64,000 bases of DNA, from contig CAMLMH010000007.1 in the NCBI GenBank assembly GCA_946481315.1, forward strand, positions 120,855 to 184,854, in the 5' to 3' direction. Below are positions 16,958 through 25,693 of the stretch, piece by piece. The notes beneath the pieces were generated by a model. It was not told the origin of the DNA. It made no database searches and saw only the letters and a program-made list of their open reading frames with translations. Source of the stretch: an uncultured Bacteriovorax sp. Its GTDB lineage: Bacteria; Bdellovibrionota; Bacteriovoracia; Bacteriovoracales; Bacteriovoracaceae. The position numbers and the translations under genes were made by a program. Within the stretch, counting starts at the first letter, position 1. Each line of letters opens with the position of its first letter.

Positions 16958-17839
16958 TTAAAGTTCAGCAGCTGTTGGTTTGTACCAGCAAAGAGGACGA
17001 ACACCATCTGTGTAACCGTCTTTCTTGATACAAACACCTTTGATTGCATCTCTGTCATCAACATCTTCGTTGATAGACTTATCACAAAGTCCACCAGAGA
17101 AGTATGTATCAAGACGACACTGAGCAGCCGGGTGATTATCGTTTGTACGAGAAACTTTTGAAGTATCAGGAGTATTGAAAGCAACTCTTGAATCTCCACC
17201 TAGGTCACCAAGAAGCATAGCAAGTGATTTACCGGCCATAGCTACACGCTGACATAGAGCGATTTCTCTTTCTGATTTATAGATAGCTTCACAACGTTTA
17301 GTTGCTTCAGCATCGATTTCCATTTTAGCTACTACAGCAGCATTGTCATCGTTTTCAAAAACGCGACGAAGACACTTCATAGCTCCCCAGTAATCAGATT
17401 GACCTTCGTTAGAAGCCCACGCTGAACCGAAGCCACCTTTCTTAGGAGCTCCACCAATGTGGTGACCTAATTCGTGACAAACAACAAGTTGGAAACCATC
17501 AACAGTGACTAGTGGGTGACGAGCAAGACCACCGTACATATTTACTTGCCAAGTTGAACCCATTCTCTGAGCTGAAGCATTGACAGTGTCATCCTTCCAG
17601 AGGTTGTTCATTTTTAGAGTCCCGCCCTTTTGCTTAACAATTGGAGCGTAGATTGAAGAGACACGATTGATAGCATCCAAGAATTTCTCTTCTGTCATGC
17701 CATTAGCGTTTTTATCTCCAACCGGAATTCTGAGATTGTTTTCTGGAGCAAAACCACTTTTTCCATGGATATCGCAAGAGAAAGCTTGTGAGAATGATAA
17801 TGTCGTCGCCATCAATGCAACTAAAATCCCTTTTGTCAT
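16958..17839 (-). CDS. Exported zincin-like metalloprotease, tandem paralogue A
   Basis: A 293-residue protein with a signal peptide (MTKGILVALMATTLSFSQAFS) and a mature start CDIHGKSGF shared with the next paralogue. HELGHHIGG and, about 20 residues on, NEGQSDYWGAMKC give a gluzincin-like HExxH...E pattern. At least eight cysteines, including the tail QCRLDTYFSGGLCDKS and CWYKP, point to a disulfide-rich secreted protein. It is much closer to the gene at 18034 than to the topB-linked copy, so these two arose by recent tandem duplication. It has its own GGAGGAC ribosome-binding site and its own terminator. Confidence 0.75.
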   Translation of the reverse strand: MTKGILVALMATTLSFSQAFSCDIHGKSGFAPENNLRIPVGDKNANGMTEEKFLDAINRVSSIYAPIVKQKGGTLKMNNLWKDDTVNASAQRMGSTWQVNMYGGLARHPLVTVDGFQLVVCHELGHHIGGAPKKGGFGSAWASNEGQSDYWGAMKCLRRVFENDDNAAVVAKMEIDAEATKRCEAIYKSEREIALCQRVAMAGKSLAMLLGDLGGDSRVAFNTPDTSKVSRTNDNHPAAQCRLDTYFSGGLCDKSINEDVDDRDAIKGVCIKKDGYTDGVRPLCWYKPTAAEL

Positions 17840-17842
17840 AAT

Positions 17843-17854
17843 GTCCTCCGTAAC
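17843..17854 (-). promoter_or_regulatory. Shared leader element with strong ribosome-binding site (copy A)
   Basis: On the minus strand this reads GTTACGGAGGAC, ending 3 bases before the start codon. The identical 12-mer precedes the neighbouring paralogue (18913-18924) while flanking bases differ, so it was either copied with the gene or is under selection. It contains the GGAGG site that fixes the start. Confidence 0.7.
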
Positions 17855-17979
17855 AAATATTAGGATTTAATTATGATTGCGACAAAGTTACGTTCTGAAA
17901 AAGATATTTATCTTTCATTATCTGACATTTCTTGTAAGACACTCTTCTCCAATGAAAAGCATTAAACGCACAAACGAAA

Positions 17980-18001
17980 AAGGCCCCGCAAAGGGGGCCT
18001 T
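17980..18001 (-). terminator. Intrinsic terminator of tandem paralogue B
   Basis: Perfect 8-bp stem AAGGCCCC (17980-17987) and GGGGCCTT (17994-18001), loop GCAAAG. On the minus strand it is followed by TTTCG, a short T tract. It closes the 18034-18909 gene. Confidence 0.8.
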
Positions 18002-18033
18002 GTCAAAAATTTGGCATTAGATTTACGCCAAAA

Positions 18034-18909
18034 TTAGATCTCGTTTGAACCTGGTTTGTACCAGCATAGTGGTCTTACACCAGCTGTGTATCCATCTTTC
18101 TTAATACATGTTCCAGTGATGGCATCTGTATCTGATACATCTTCTGCAATTGATTTATCACACAGACCACCGTGGAAATAAGTGTCCAGGCGACATTGTG
18201 CTGCCGGGTGATTGTCATTTGTACGACGAACAACTTTTGTATCTGGAGTGTGGAAGTTAACGTTAGAATTCCCACCTAATGAACCAAGAAGCTGGCCTAA
18301 AGATTTACCGGCCATGGCCACACGCTGACACAGTGCAACTTCGCTTTCTGACTTATAAACTTCGCGGCATTTCTCAGTCGCTTTTGCATCAATTTGCATT
18401 CCTGCAACGATGGCCACGTTGTCATCGTTTTGAAGAACGCGTCTCATACATTTTAAACCTGCGAAGTAGTCAGATTGTCCTTCGTTAGAAGCCCAGTCCC
18501 CACCGTAATATTTTGGAGCACCACCAAGATGGTGACCTAGTTCATGACAAACAACCATCATGAAACCATCGTCTGTGGTTAATTGGTGACGGGCAAGGCC
18601 TCCGTACATATTAACGTGCCACACGTCCCCTGACTGATTAGCTGAAGCGTTTACAGTTGTGCTTCTCCAGTCATTGTTCATCTGTAAACGTTTTCCTCTG
18701 GCCGCTACAACCGGAGCATAAACCGCTTCAACACGACCAATGATAGAATTGAATTTTTCTTCAGTCATTGTGTTGGCCATTTTATCACCAACTGCGATGC
18801 TTAAATTGTTTTCTGGCATGAACCCAGATTTTCCGTGAATGTCACAAGCAAACGCTTGAGAAAGTGAAAGTGATAGAGCAACAGTGCTGAGTAAAATTCC
18901 TTTTTTCAT
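18034..18909 (-). CDS. Exported zincin-like metalloprotease, tandem paralogue B
   Basis: A 291-residue protein from the ATG at 18909; a longer frame to 18990 exists, but a GGAGGAC site sits just upstream of 18909 and a standard signal peptide (MKKGILLSTVALSLSLSQAFA) starts there. The mature protein begins CDIHGKSGF. HELGHHLGG (His at about 122 and 126, Glu 123) and NEGQSDYFAGLKC (Glu about 143, Asp about 147) form the predicted zinc site. Cysteine-rich tail as in paralogue A. Such secreted peptidases would suit a predator that digests prey proteins, but the substrate is unknown and activity is inferred. Confidence 0.75.
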   Translation of the reverse strand: MKKGILLSTVALSLSLSQAFACDIHGKSGFMPENNLSIAVGDKMANTMTEEKFNSIIGRVEAVYAPVVAARGKRLQMNNDWRSTTVNASANQSGDVWHVNMYGGLARHQLTTDDGFMMVVCHELGHHLGGAPKYYGGDWASNEGQSDYFAGLKCMRRVLQNDDNVAIVAGMQIDAKATEKCREVYKSESEVALCQRVAMAGKSLGQLLGSLGGNSNVNFHTPDTKVVRRTNDNHPAAQCRLDTYFHGGLCDKSIAEDVSDTDAITGTCIKKDGYTAGVRPLCWYKPGSNEI

Positions 18910-18912
18910 TGG

Positions 18913-18924
18913 GTCCTCCGTAAC
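18913..18924 (-). promoter_or_regulatory. Shared leader element with strong ribosome-binding site (copy B)
   Basis: Minus-strand GTTACGGAGGAC, identical to the element at 17843-17854, 3 bases before the ATG at 18909. It decides this start over the longer frame. Confidence 0.7.
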
Positions 18925-19053
18925 GACAAATGAAGCGAATAATTTATGCTCCCTCTGTTTTGGATTTTTTGGGGAAAATAAATCTTTCAAATTCTTTCAT
19001 TAGACATAGCTTAGAATCTTGAGTTTTTTACTTCAGCAAAGAAGGTTTATGTT

Positions 19054-19833
19054 ATGATGATTTTCATCATGATATTTAATAAATTTAACAAACTTGTTTT
19101 CACTCTTAGTCTAAGTTTTTTCATAGTGCCGATTTCTTCTGCTGTGAGTGCCGAAAAAAAAGAGACATCCCGATTTTCACTTGGGTATGGCGTGGCCATG
19201 AAAAAAAATAACCGGGTGGGAAATACTTATAAGCACGGTGATAAATCTTTAATCGCTCAAAGTTTTCCGTTTGTGCAACTGACGATCAACCGTTTAAGCA
19301 TCGGCGCAGGAGGCGTCGCCTATCGCTTCTGGGGGCATCAGTTCGCCGGTGCCAGTGTGGTGCTGAATCTGGGGGGCGAGCGATATGAAGCCCCGGGAAT
19401 GGGTGGTCGCAAGCGTTCTGTTCTTCTCGGAGCTCAGTTAAAAATGGGATCAATCAGCTTTCAGGTGCTCGGAGATGTGGCCGGTCGGTCAGAGGGTTTT
19501 GAAACTCAGCTTTCTTATGGAAAAATGCTGTATCAACTAAACGATCAGATCATCCGCGGAACGATTTTTATTGAATGGCACGATAACCGTTACACTAATT
19601 ACTATTATGGCGTTAAGCCGTCTGAATCAAATGCTAGCAGATCTGCCTATCGACCGGACAATGTCTTTACTCCGGGAGTGGGATTGCTGGGAATTTTTAA
19701 ACTTACGGATGAAATGACTTTAACGACCGGGGTGACAACGAAATATGTTGTCGATCGTCTGCAGCGCTCACCTACTGTTAAGAAAGAACCCTTTGAAGCA
19801 GGTGGTTTCTCAGCGCTCAGTTATGGGTTCTAA
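19054..19833 (+). CDS. MipA/OmpV family outer-membrane protein
   Basis: A 259-residue protein with a hydrophobic N-terminal signal (FTLSLSFFIVPISSAVSA) and amphipathic beta-strands to a terminal aromatic residue (ALSYGF), as expected for an outer-membrane barrel. The segment NYYYGVKPSESNASRSAYRP (about residues 188-207) matches the family signature of MipA/OmpV proteins. MipA scaffolds peptidoglycan synthases in E. coli, but most family members are simply uncharacterised barrels, so the role is open. Three N-terminal methionines make the exact start uncertain; the ATG at 19054 or 19057 would give an extended n-region. Convergent with the chemoreceptor gene, 10 bases between stops. Confidence 0.78.
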   Translation: MMIFIMIFNKFNKLVFTLSLSFFIVPISSAVSAEKKETSRFSLGYGVAMKKNNRVGNTYKHGDKSLIAQSFPFVQLTINRLSIGAGGVAYRFWGHQFAGASVVLNLGGERYEAPGMGGRKRSVLLGAQLKMGSISFQVLGDVAGRSEGFETQLSYGKMLYQLNDQIIRGTIFIEWHDNRYTNYYYGVKPSESNASRSAYRPDNVFTPGVGLLGIFKLTDEMTLTTGVTTKYVVDRLQRSPTVKKEPFEAGGFSALSYGF

Positions 19834-19843
19834 ACTGCTCCAC

Positions 19844-21853
19844 TTACGTGATAGAGTTATTTTCCTGAGCAGTGGATCCTAATTCACTCGATTTATCTTC
19901 TGCAAGTGCTCCGGAAGACTCCTGTGTGCCATGAATTTCATTTTCAAGCTCAGAAATGATTTTAACCAGCTGTCTGGCCTGAGAAGTTAAGCCATGAGAA
20001 TATTCGAGCGTTTCACTTGCGGTCGAAGAATTGAAGTTTGTACTTTTCTCAATTTCCCCAATGGCAATAGTGATTTGCTTGACTCCTATCTCCTGCTCTT
20101 TTGCCGCGGCTACAACTTCTTTAACCAGAGCATTCATTGCTTCAATGTTCTGAGCTATACGGTCTAGTGCAGAATCGCATTCTCCTGCTATAGTGATTCC
20201 GCTTTCAATTTTTTCAGTAGAGGATTTCATGAGGCTTTCAATTTCTGACTGTGTTTCAGAAACAATCGTCTGCACCTTTACTGTACTTTCCCCCAACATA
20301 TCAAAGATTTCTTTAGCTGCATTTCCAGACATCACTGCAAGATTTCCAACTTCTTCAGCGACAACAGCAAAACCCTTTCCATGCTCACCTGCTCTGGCGG
20401 CTTCTACTGAGGCGTTGAAAGAAAGAAGCTTCGTTTGAAAAACAATGTCGTTAATAACTTTAGTTTTATCTGAAATTTCATTAATTAAATGAACTATTTC
20501 TCTGATTTTATGGTTTCCTTCAGTTGTCTTTGTTAGGACGTTTTCATTACTTAACTTAATATCATTGATAGAAGATACGACTTTTCGCATAATTTCTTTG
20601 CCATCATCGGCTGCTTCTTTGGATTTTATGGAATAGTTAAGAGATTGCTCAGCATTTTTTGTACTCATCTCCAGCATGTTGCTGAACTCATCCAAAGTTG
20701 ATGCTGTTTCCTGAATAGAAGCTGCCTGCTCATGAGAGGACTTACTCACTGAGTTTGAAGCGCGGCTTAAATCGTGTGAAGACTCTTCTGTTTTTTTGGC
20801 AGTTTCTTTGAGTTCGTTAGAAACGGCCATCAGTTTTTTTGAAAGTTTGGAAGCGACAAAATAAGAAATCACCCCGCAAATAACGGCCATAACAAAAAAA
20901 GTGGCATAAAAAGTTTTTGCTGCGGAATTAATACTGCTAAAAGCATCCTTTTTATCCATGTTTATTTTTACTTTCCAGCCGATAGTATCTAAAAAGCGAG
21001 CATGAGATACCTGTTGTGTATCTGAGAGATAATCACTGACGTTATGGCCTTTTGGCAGATTAAACGGTTTAAATAAAAGCTTCTCCCGGTCATGCAAAAA
21101 CTGTTTGCTGCCGCCATTATTGTAAGGATCAAAATAGGCAATAACATTATCATCTTTATCTAAAAGAGCGATATTGGCAGATTTTTTGTTGGCCTTTTCC
21201 AGAGTCGTATACAAATTGGAAATTTCATTTTCAATCCATGCAACATTAGCAAATGTTGTAATTATACCAACAGCTTCTGCGTTTTCATCTTCCACGATTG
21301 TAGCAATGTGCTGACCGATGCGATCATTACCATATACTTTTGAGATAACCGAGTCGTATTCAAATTTTCCTACATAGGATCCAAAAATACTTTTTTTAAT
21401 GTCTTCATTAAATTTGCGGGCCTTTGATTGTTTAAACCACTCAGCATCGGCAAAAGACATCGTCTTGAGTTCGTCGATTGTTAGTTTTTTGCCATCTGCA
21501 GAGATAGAATTGGAGGCTATATATTTTCCATCCATGTCCGTAAATATAATTAAGTCGTACACTGGATAAAGACTTGTTAACTCATTTAAAATAAAATTGA
21601 TGTCTGAGAATTTTTTTTCCTGGAAGGCCTTATTTTTAATAAATGCCTGAGGATTAGAATATAGGCTGAAAAAAACCTGAGATATAGAAGCAATCAAATT
21701 AGAAGAGTACATCGAAAAAGCTTTTTCGACCTCTATTTTCTGAGCGTTTTGTCCTTTTTCAAACTGGACGAGGACAGTTACTCCGAATACACAGAGCATA
21801 CCTAAACTTACAAGAAGAATTTTAATTTTAAGGCGGAAGTTGAAAATTTTCAT
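19844..21853 (-). CDS. Methyl-accepting chemotaxis protein
   Basis: A 669-residue receptor from the ATG at 21853, which has an AGGAA site; an 11-residue longer frame lacks one. Membrane helices near residues 8-28 and 305-325 flank a periplasmic sensor of about 270 residues with Cache-like sections (LYPVYDLIIFTDMDGKYIA, IGWKVKINMDKKDAF). The cytoplasmic part is a long coiled coil with the hairpin-tip signature NASVEAARAGEHGKGFAVVAEEV. It would signal to CheA/CheW encoded elsewhere. It contains many Ser/Thr and Glu-rich heptads but no tethering pentapeptide at the C-terminus. Ligand unknown; dCache receptors commonly bind amino acids or organic acids. Confidence 0.92.
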   Translation of the reverse strand: MKIFNFRLKIKILLVSLGMLCVFGVTVLVQFEKGQNAQKIEVEKAFSMYSSNLIASISQVFFSLYSNPQAFIKNKAFQEKKFSDINFILNELTSLYPVYDLIIFTDMDGKYIASNSISADGKKLTIDELKTMSFADAEWFKQSKARKFNEDIKKSIFGSYVGKFEYDSVISKVYGNDRIGQHIATIVEDENAEAVGIITTFANVAWIENEISNLYTTLEKANKKSANIALLDKDDNVIAYFDPYNNGGSKQFLHDREKLLFKPFNLPKGHNVSDYLSDTQQVSHARFLDTIGWKVKINMDKKDAFSSINSAAKTFYATFFVMAVICGVISYFVASKLSKKLMAVSNELKETAKKTEESSHDLSRASNSVSKSSHEQAASIQETASTLDEFSNMLEMSTKNAEQSLNYSIKSKEAADDGKEIMRKVVSSINDIKLSNENVLTKTTEGNHKIREIVHLINEISDKTKVINDIVFQTKLLSFNASVEAARAGEHGKGFAVVAEEVGNLAVMSGNAAKEIFDMLGESTVKVQTIVSETQSEIESLMKSSTEKIESGITIAGECDSALDRIAQNIEAMNALVKEVVAAAKEQEIGVKQITIAIGEIEKSTNFNSSTASETLEYSHGLTSQARQLVKIISELENEIHGTQESSGALAEDKSSELGSTAQENNSIT

Positions 21854-21870
21854 GCATTTCCTGGCGATCC

Positions 21871-21898
21871 AAAAAAGGGGAAGCATTAAAGCTTCCCC
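21871..21898 (-). terminator. Intrinsic terminator of the porin-like gene
   Basis: Perfect 8-bp stem GGGGAAGC (21877-21884) and GCTTCCCC (21891-21898), loop ATTAAA, with six T residues following on the minus strand. It lies between the porin-like gene and the chemoreceptor start. Confidence 0.85.
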
Positions 21899-21914
21899 TC
21901 ATTAAGTCAAAAAG

Positions 21915-23273
21915 TTAAAAATCAAGACGGACTTGTGCGTAGATATTAGTGGATTTATTGTTAATTTTTCTGGCCGGAGTAACATCTCCTAATGAGATCG
22001 CGCGACCGTAGTGATCAGTTTTATCAATAAATCCAAGACGGAACTTAAGACCAGTTTCAAGCGGTTGTGTATAATACACATGAATTCCGTTTCCTCTGGT
22101 ATTGTAAAAACCAACAACATCTTTAGAAACGTTATCAGATTTATTGAAGTACTTATCCCCATAGATGTACTCTGCACCAAAAATTGGATTTTTTAACATT
22201 GTTACCGGAAGAGTATAACGGGTTGTTAAAAGTAAAGCATGCCCAGTGTGGGTTGCATTTAGCACTGAAGAATATGCTCCACCACCAAGGGCCGCTATGA
22301 TCGAAGTATTTTTAGTTTCTGAAATAAAACCAGTAGCTGAAAAATCGATTCCTGTGTTCATAATATTGGTGATGTCAGCATAAAGAGAGTAAGTACTATA
22401 ATCTGCAGTTACTTCTCCCAGAGTTGCATGTCTTAAATAAACAAGATCTTTAGCTTTAAGAACCTGACCTAAGACCAGAATATCTCCAAAACTTTTTCCC
22501 TTTAATGCGTATTCGGCCATACCTACATAAAGTGGGGATTCTGAATGAAGTTTTCTGCCGCCAGAGAGAGAGACTGCAGAAATATTTCCGGTGGTTGAAT
22601 CAGTTCCACTAATATTAGTAAAAGGCGTATAGATGAAACGAAGGCTTAAAGAATTTCCTTGAGGCATCATGCTGTTCAAATTTACAGTCGTAGCTACACC
22701 GTCAAGTACATTCGAGTAAGCTAAATGAGCATATGTCCCTTCTCTTGAAACATTGTCACCCATATGTAATGGCGGACCGTCAACAGTTGGAAGTCGTCCA
22801 AGTGAGAAAATAAGATAATCATTGATAGCATAATTAAAATATGCTCGCTCTAAAAAAGTTGCCGGACCAGCATCAAAATTATCAGAAATTCCCAGATCAC
22901 GGTTAGTCGAATTATCCATAGGAGCGTTGGTCGTTGTATCTCCTAATGCTGTAGTCGAGCGATGGAAATGGTTAAAATATTTAGACGTCGTATACCGGCT
23001 GTAAAATTTTAGCTTCGGGCTGATATCTGCATCCATGTTTAAAGAAAACTGCAATCTCATGAAGTTCAATGTATTCGTCGTATAGGCTGCATTTTGAGTT
23101 GATCTTGTTTGAAATTCAACGTTATCGTAACTACCGAAGAAACGCCCACCGAACTTAACAAAGCTCATGTCCTGTTTTAATTCCAGCTCTGAAAGTCTTT
23201 CCTCAATTGTAGCAGCAGAGACAGCACTCGAAGCTACTAAGGCAGAAAATAAGGGAACAATAATTTTTTTCAT
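21915..23273 (-). CDS. Porin-like outer-membrane protein, DUF3373-like
   Basis: A 452-residue protein starting at 23273, where AAGGATG precedes an ATG and a signal peptide (MKKIIVPLFSALVASSAVSA) follows; the frame open to 23303 would overlap the upstream gene. After the signal comes a short coiled-coil segment (IEERLSELELKQ), common at the start of trimeric or periplasmic-anchored porins, then many beta-strands ending in QVRLDF with the terminal Phe used by the BAM complex. The segment FLERAYFNYAINDYLIFSLGRLPTVDGPP resembles DUF3373 porin-like proteins. Substrate unknown. It follows a small cysteine protein gene by 22 bases, probably one operon. Confidence 0.75.
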   Translation of the reverse strand: MKKIIVPLFSALVASSAVSAATIEERLSELELKQDMSFVKFGGRFFGSYDNVEFQTRSTQNAAYTTNTLNFMRLQFSLNMDADISPKLKFYSRYTTSKYFNHFHRSTTALGDTTTNAPMDNSTNRDLGISDNFDAGPATFLERAYFNYAINDYLIFSLGRLPTVDGPPLHMGDNVSREGTYAHLAYSNVLDGVATTVNLNSMMPQGNSLSLRFIYTPFTNISGTDSTTGNISAVSLSGGRKLHSESPLYVGMAEYALKGKSFGDILVLGQVLKAKDLVYLRHATLGEVTADYSTYSLYADITNIMNTGIDFSATGFISETKNTSIIAALGGGAYSSVLNATHTGHALLLTTRYTLPVTMLKNPIFGAEYIYGDKYFNKSDNVSKDVVGFYNTRGNGIHVYYTQPLETGLKFRLGFIDKTDHYGRAISLGDVTPARKINNKSTNIYAQVRLDF

Positions 23274-23295
23274 AAAACATCCTTTAATTTTAAAA

Positions 23296-23556
23296 TTAAC
23301 CACCGATTGTTGAACCAGATTTAGTACAAGTCACTTTGCACCCGTCTCCTAAATCAATCGTTGCTTCAGCACACTGGGAGAATTTTACAATATTCCCGGT
23401 TCTTCCTGGCGTTGCCAGTTCTTCAGCTTTTTCTTTTGGTAAACTACATTGTTTAATGACAGCAGCAATGAAATCATCTTTAGCTCCAGCGTATGCGTTC
23501 GACATAGCTGATAACGAAAGAATAATCCCTAATGCCAAATAAGGCAGACGAAACAT
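23296..23556 (-). CDS. Small exported cysteine-containing protein
   Basis: An 86-residue protein with a signal peptide (LALGIILSLSAMSNAYA). The mature part of about 63 residues holds four cysteines (KQCSLP, SQCAEA, GCKVTC), possibly two disulfides, and ends STIGG. A GGAG site precedes the ATG. It is directly upstream of the porin-like gene and may be co-expressed with it. I do not recognise the family; partner of the porin or small secreted effector are both possible. It is well supported as a gene by its signal peptide and its own ribosome-binding site. Confidence 0.65.
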   Translation of the reverse strand: MFRLPYLALGIILSLSAMSNAYAGAKDDFIAAVIKQCSLPKEKAEELATPGRTGNIVKFSQCAEATIDLGDGCKVTCTKSGSTIGG

Positions 23557-23591
23557 CTTAAACTCCTTTTCAAGATTGTTGGTTCATAGAA

Positions 23592-23631
23592 ATTTACTTT
23601 AAATCCTAATAGGAGTCTTAAAAAAGTAAAT
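23592..23631. promoter_or_regulatory. Nested inverted repeat in leader of small protein/porin operon
   Basis: ATTTACTTT (23592-23600) and AAAGTAAAT (23623-23631) are perfect inverted repeats around a central CCTAATAGG. It lies 36-75 bases upstream of the start at 23556. It could be a repressor operator or a leader hairpin. A separate perfect palindrome CTGTTAACAG lies at 23668-23677. Confidence 0.45.
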
Positions 23632-23702
23632 GCTTATTTATAAAAAGAAATTATTTTTTTAAAATTGCTGTTAACAGTTCATCAAAATAACAAAAGGAAT
23701 TT

Positions 23703-25073
23703 TTATTTTTTCAGAATAATATTTTCCAGTTCGGTTGCAACTTTTCGGTATGAAGGCAGCTGAAAACGTTCCTTGGTATTTTTAATAATCAACGGAACCC
23801 GGGAAGTATCTTCATTAAGGGTCAGCAGTTGAGTAACAAAATCTTCTACGACGATAAAAAAGACTGCCATTGGAGAGATTGAAGCCGTTAAAACTTCCGG
23901 GAAGCCAACACCATTTGAAACTCCGTGATGCTGTTTAATGATCATGTCCACCCCCTGGGGTAGTTTGGGATAAGACTGAACCAGCATTGCAGCCCGATTG
24001 GCGTGATTGAGAATCAAGTCGCGTTCGCGGGGTGTGAGATCGGCTTTGCGAAAACTTTCATTGTCCATAATTTTAAGAAAGCGCTCTTCTTCCAGATAAA
24101 TGTCGTGGAAAAAACTCACAAGCATTAATTTGTCCAGTAAGATGGACTGCTGATCACCTGATCCCCACTCCATTTTTGGCAGCAAAGTATGGGAGAGCAG
24201 ACTAATAAGATAAGATCGGCGGAAGGAATAACTCAGCTGATTGTCCAGCAATCGTTTTAAGAGTTGTCCAAGTTTGTCTGACTTATTTATCTGAGATTTC
24301 ATATGGGTGATTGTCTGGTCTACCATGGCAATCGCGGCGGGTGAGATCCCTAGAGTCAGGATCAAATCGGAACTGATGACAAAAGAATCTCCCACGACGG
24401 CAACGGCGGCTTTTTCATCGGTGTTAGTGAGGGCCTTCATTGTTTTCAGACTCTGAGTCAGCAGCCCATTCATGAAGAGTTCCCGTTCGTCACGCAAAAC
24501 AAAAAATTCTTTCAGGCCCAATTCTTCATATTTCAGCAAATCTTCTCGGTTGAAAGTTTCACCAAAATGCAAACGCTTCACAAATTCTTCACCGGTTTTT
24601 TTGACCAGTTTAATGTAAATATCACAGGGCGAATTGGACATTAAGAAAAAAAGCCTGATGGGAAAAGGAATGTAGTCAGGAAGCTTGAGATGGTTAAAGT
24701 CTTCTTTTTTGAGATCCAGGGCCTTCAAAACAAGACGGTTGATTTCTTCAATCCGCAGCCGTTCAGAAACCAGAGCATATTGTTTATAAGTATGTTCAAA
24801 TTCCCCGATGACAATTAATGGAGTTTTTAGATTGAAATCATACAATGCATTCAAAAGCAGTTCAGCTATCGGTTCGGCTGCATGCTCGGCCGTTTCTTCA
24901 GCAAAATTTCGGGCAACAATAAGATCAAAATGCTCGGCCTTTTTAAGGCGCTCAACTCCCTCGGCCGCTGTAAGAGTCGTGACAGTAACAGCGCCAAACT
25001 CCCGCTGAAGATTTTTCTCTATGACTTCTGCGGTGGTTTCAACTGGTTCGATCAATAAAAACTTTAGTTGCAT
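23703..25073 (-). CDS. Pseudo-receiver plus HD-GYP-like signalling protein
   Basis: A 456-residue cytoplasmic protein in three parts. Residues 1-120 resemble a response-regulator receiver (LLIEPVETTAEVIEKNL, HFDLIVARNF), but the phospho-acceptor position reads ARN rather than a D-containing motif. The middle (about 135-205) looks like a small beta domain. The C-terminus (about 240-450) is an HD domain: FFHDIYL, NHANRAA and KQHHGVSNGVGFP correspond to the HD, H and HHExxDGxGYP elements of HD-GYP c-di-GMP phosphodiesterases, with Glu, Asp and Tyr replaced. Metal ligands look retained. It may bind or slowly cleave c-di-GMP; activity uncertain. Monocistronic. Confidence 0.68.
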   Translation of the reverse strand: MQLKFLLIEPVETTAEVIEKNLQREFGAVTVTTLTAAEGVERLKKAEHFDLIVARNFAEETAEHAAEPIAELLLNALYDFNLKTPLIVIGEFEHTYKQYALVSERLRIEEINRLVLKALDLKKEDFNHLKLPDYIPFPIRLFFLMSNSPCDIYIKLVKKTGEEFVKRLHFGETFNREDLLKYEELGLKEFFVLRDERELFMNGLLTQSLKTMKALTNTDEKAAVAVVGDSFVISSDLILTLGISPAAIAMVDQTITHMKSQINKSDKLGQLLKRLLDNQLSYSFRRSYLISLLSHTLLPKMEWGSGDQQSILLDKLMLVSFFHDIYLEEERFLKIMDNESFRKADLTPRERDLILNHANRAAMLVQSYPKLPQGVDMIIKQHHGVSNGVGFPEVLTASISPMAVFFIVVEDFVTQLLTLNEDTSRVPLIIKNTKERFQLPSYRKVATELENIILKK

Positions 25074-25240
25074 ACCGCCATTCTATACGATCAAAAGAAA
25101 AAGTGGTGATCTTTTTGCTTTTGCCGCTGGGCAAACTTTGCACTCACTTCAGGGGTTTCACTATTAAACTTGCAAAAAATTTATTACAATGGCTCTGTCT
25201 TGCGCCTACTAAATCGCATTCACTTTTTTAAGGATCAACT

Positions 25241-25693
25241 ATGATGAAGTTCCGCTTACTGCTCCTATTCTTCTTTTGTAGTCAATTAATGGCTGCCGAA
25301 ATTGCTTGGGAGAAATTAAAAACTCTGGATATTGATGCCAAAACCAAGAAAATATCAATTCCCGATGATCTTAAAAAGGCCCTCAGTTCAGAAGTTACTC
25401 TTAAAGGATTCATGATGCCTCTTGATTATGAATCAAAAGAAATTACCGAATTTCTCTTCATGCCCTATGTACCTTCCTGTATGCACGTCCCTCCTCCGCC
25501 GGCCAATCAGCTGATACTTGTAAAAATGAAAAAAGGGGCAAAAATAAAACCTTCTTTCTATCCGCTGGAATTAACCGGAAAGCTTTCGGTGGACAATAAT
25601 CCGGATCTGGAATCATCATACAAAATGGACGGAAATAAAGTAAAAGAATTAAAAGACTATACCCCTCCGACACCTGCAGGAGCTCATCCATGA
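25241..25693 (+). CDS. DUF3299 protein, ZrgD-like, of metal-uptake operon
   Basis: A 150-residue exported protein with a short signal peptide (FRLLLLFFFCSQLMA). The core LKGFMMPLDYESKEITEFLFMPYVPSCMHVPPPPANQ is typical of DUF3299; the CMHVPPPP stretch with Cys and His could bind a metal. In Vibrio the zinc-uptake cluster zrgABCDE contains a DUF3299 protein next to a DUF2796 protein and a MacB-like ABC pair, the same set as here. Start at 25241 or 25244 (two ATG codons), after AAGGAT. It overlaps the next gene by ATGA. The metal role is by family and context. Confidence 0.85.
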   Translation: MMKFRLLLLFFFCSQLMAAEIAWEKLKTLDIDAKTKKISIPDDLKKALSSEVTLKGFMMPLDYESKEITEFLFMPYVPSCMHVPPPPANQLILVKMKKGAKIKPSFYPLELTGKLSVDNNPDLESSYKMDGNKVKELKDYTPPTPAGAHP

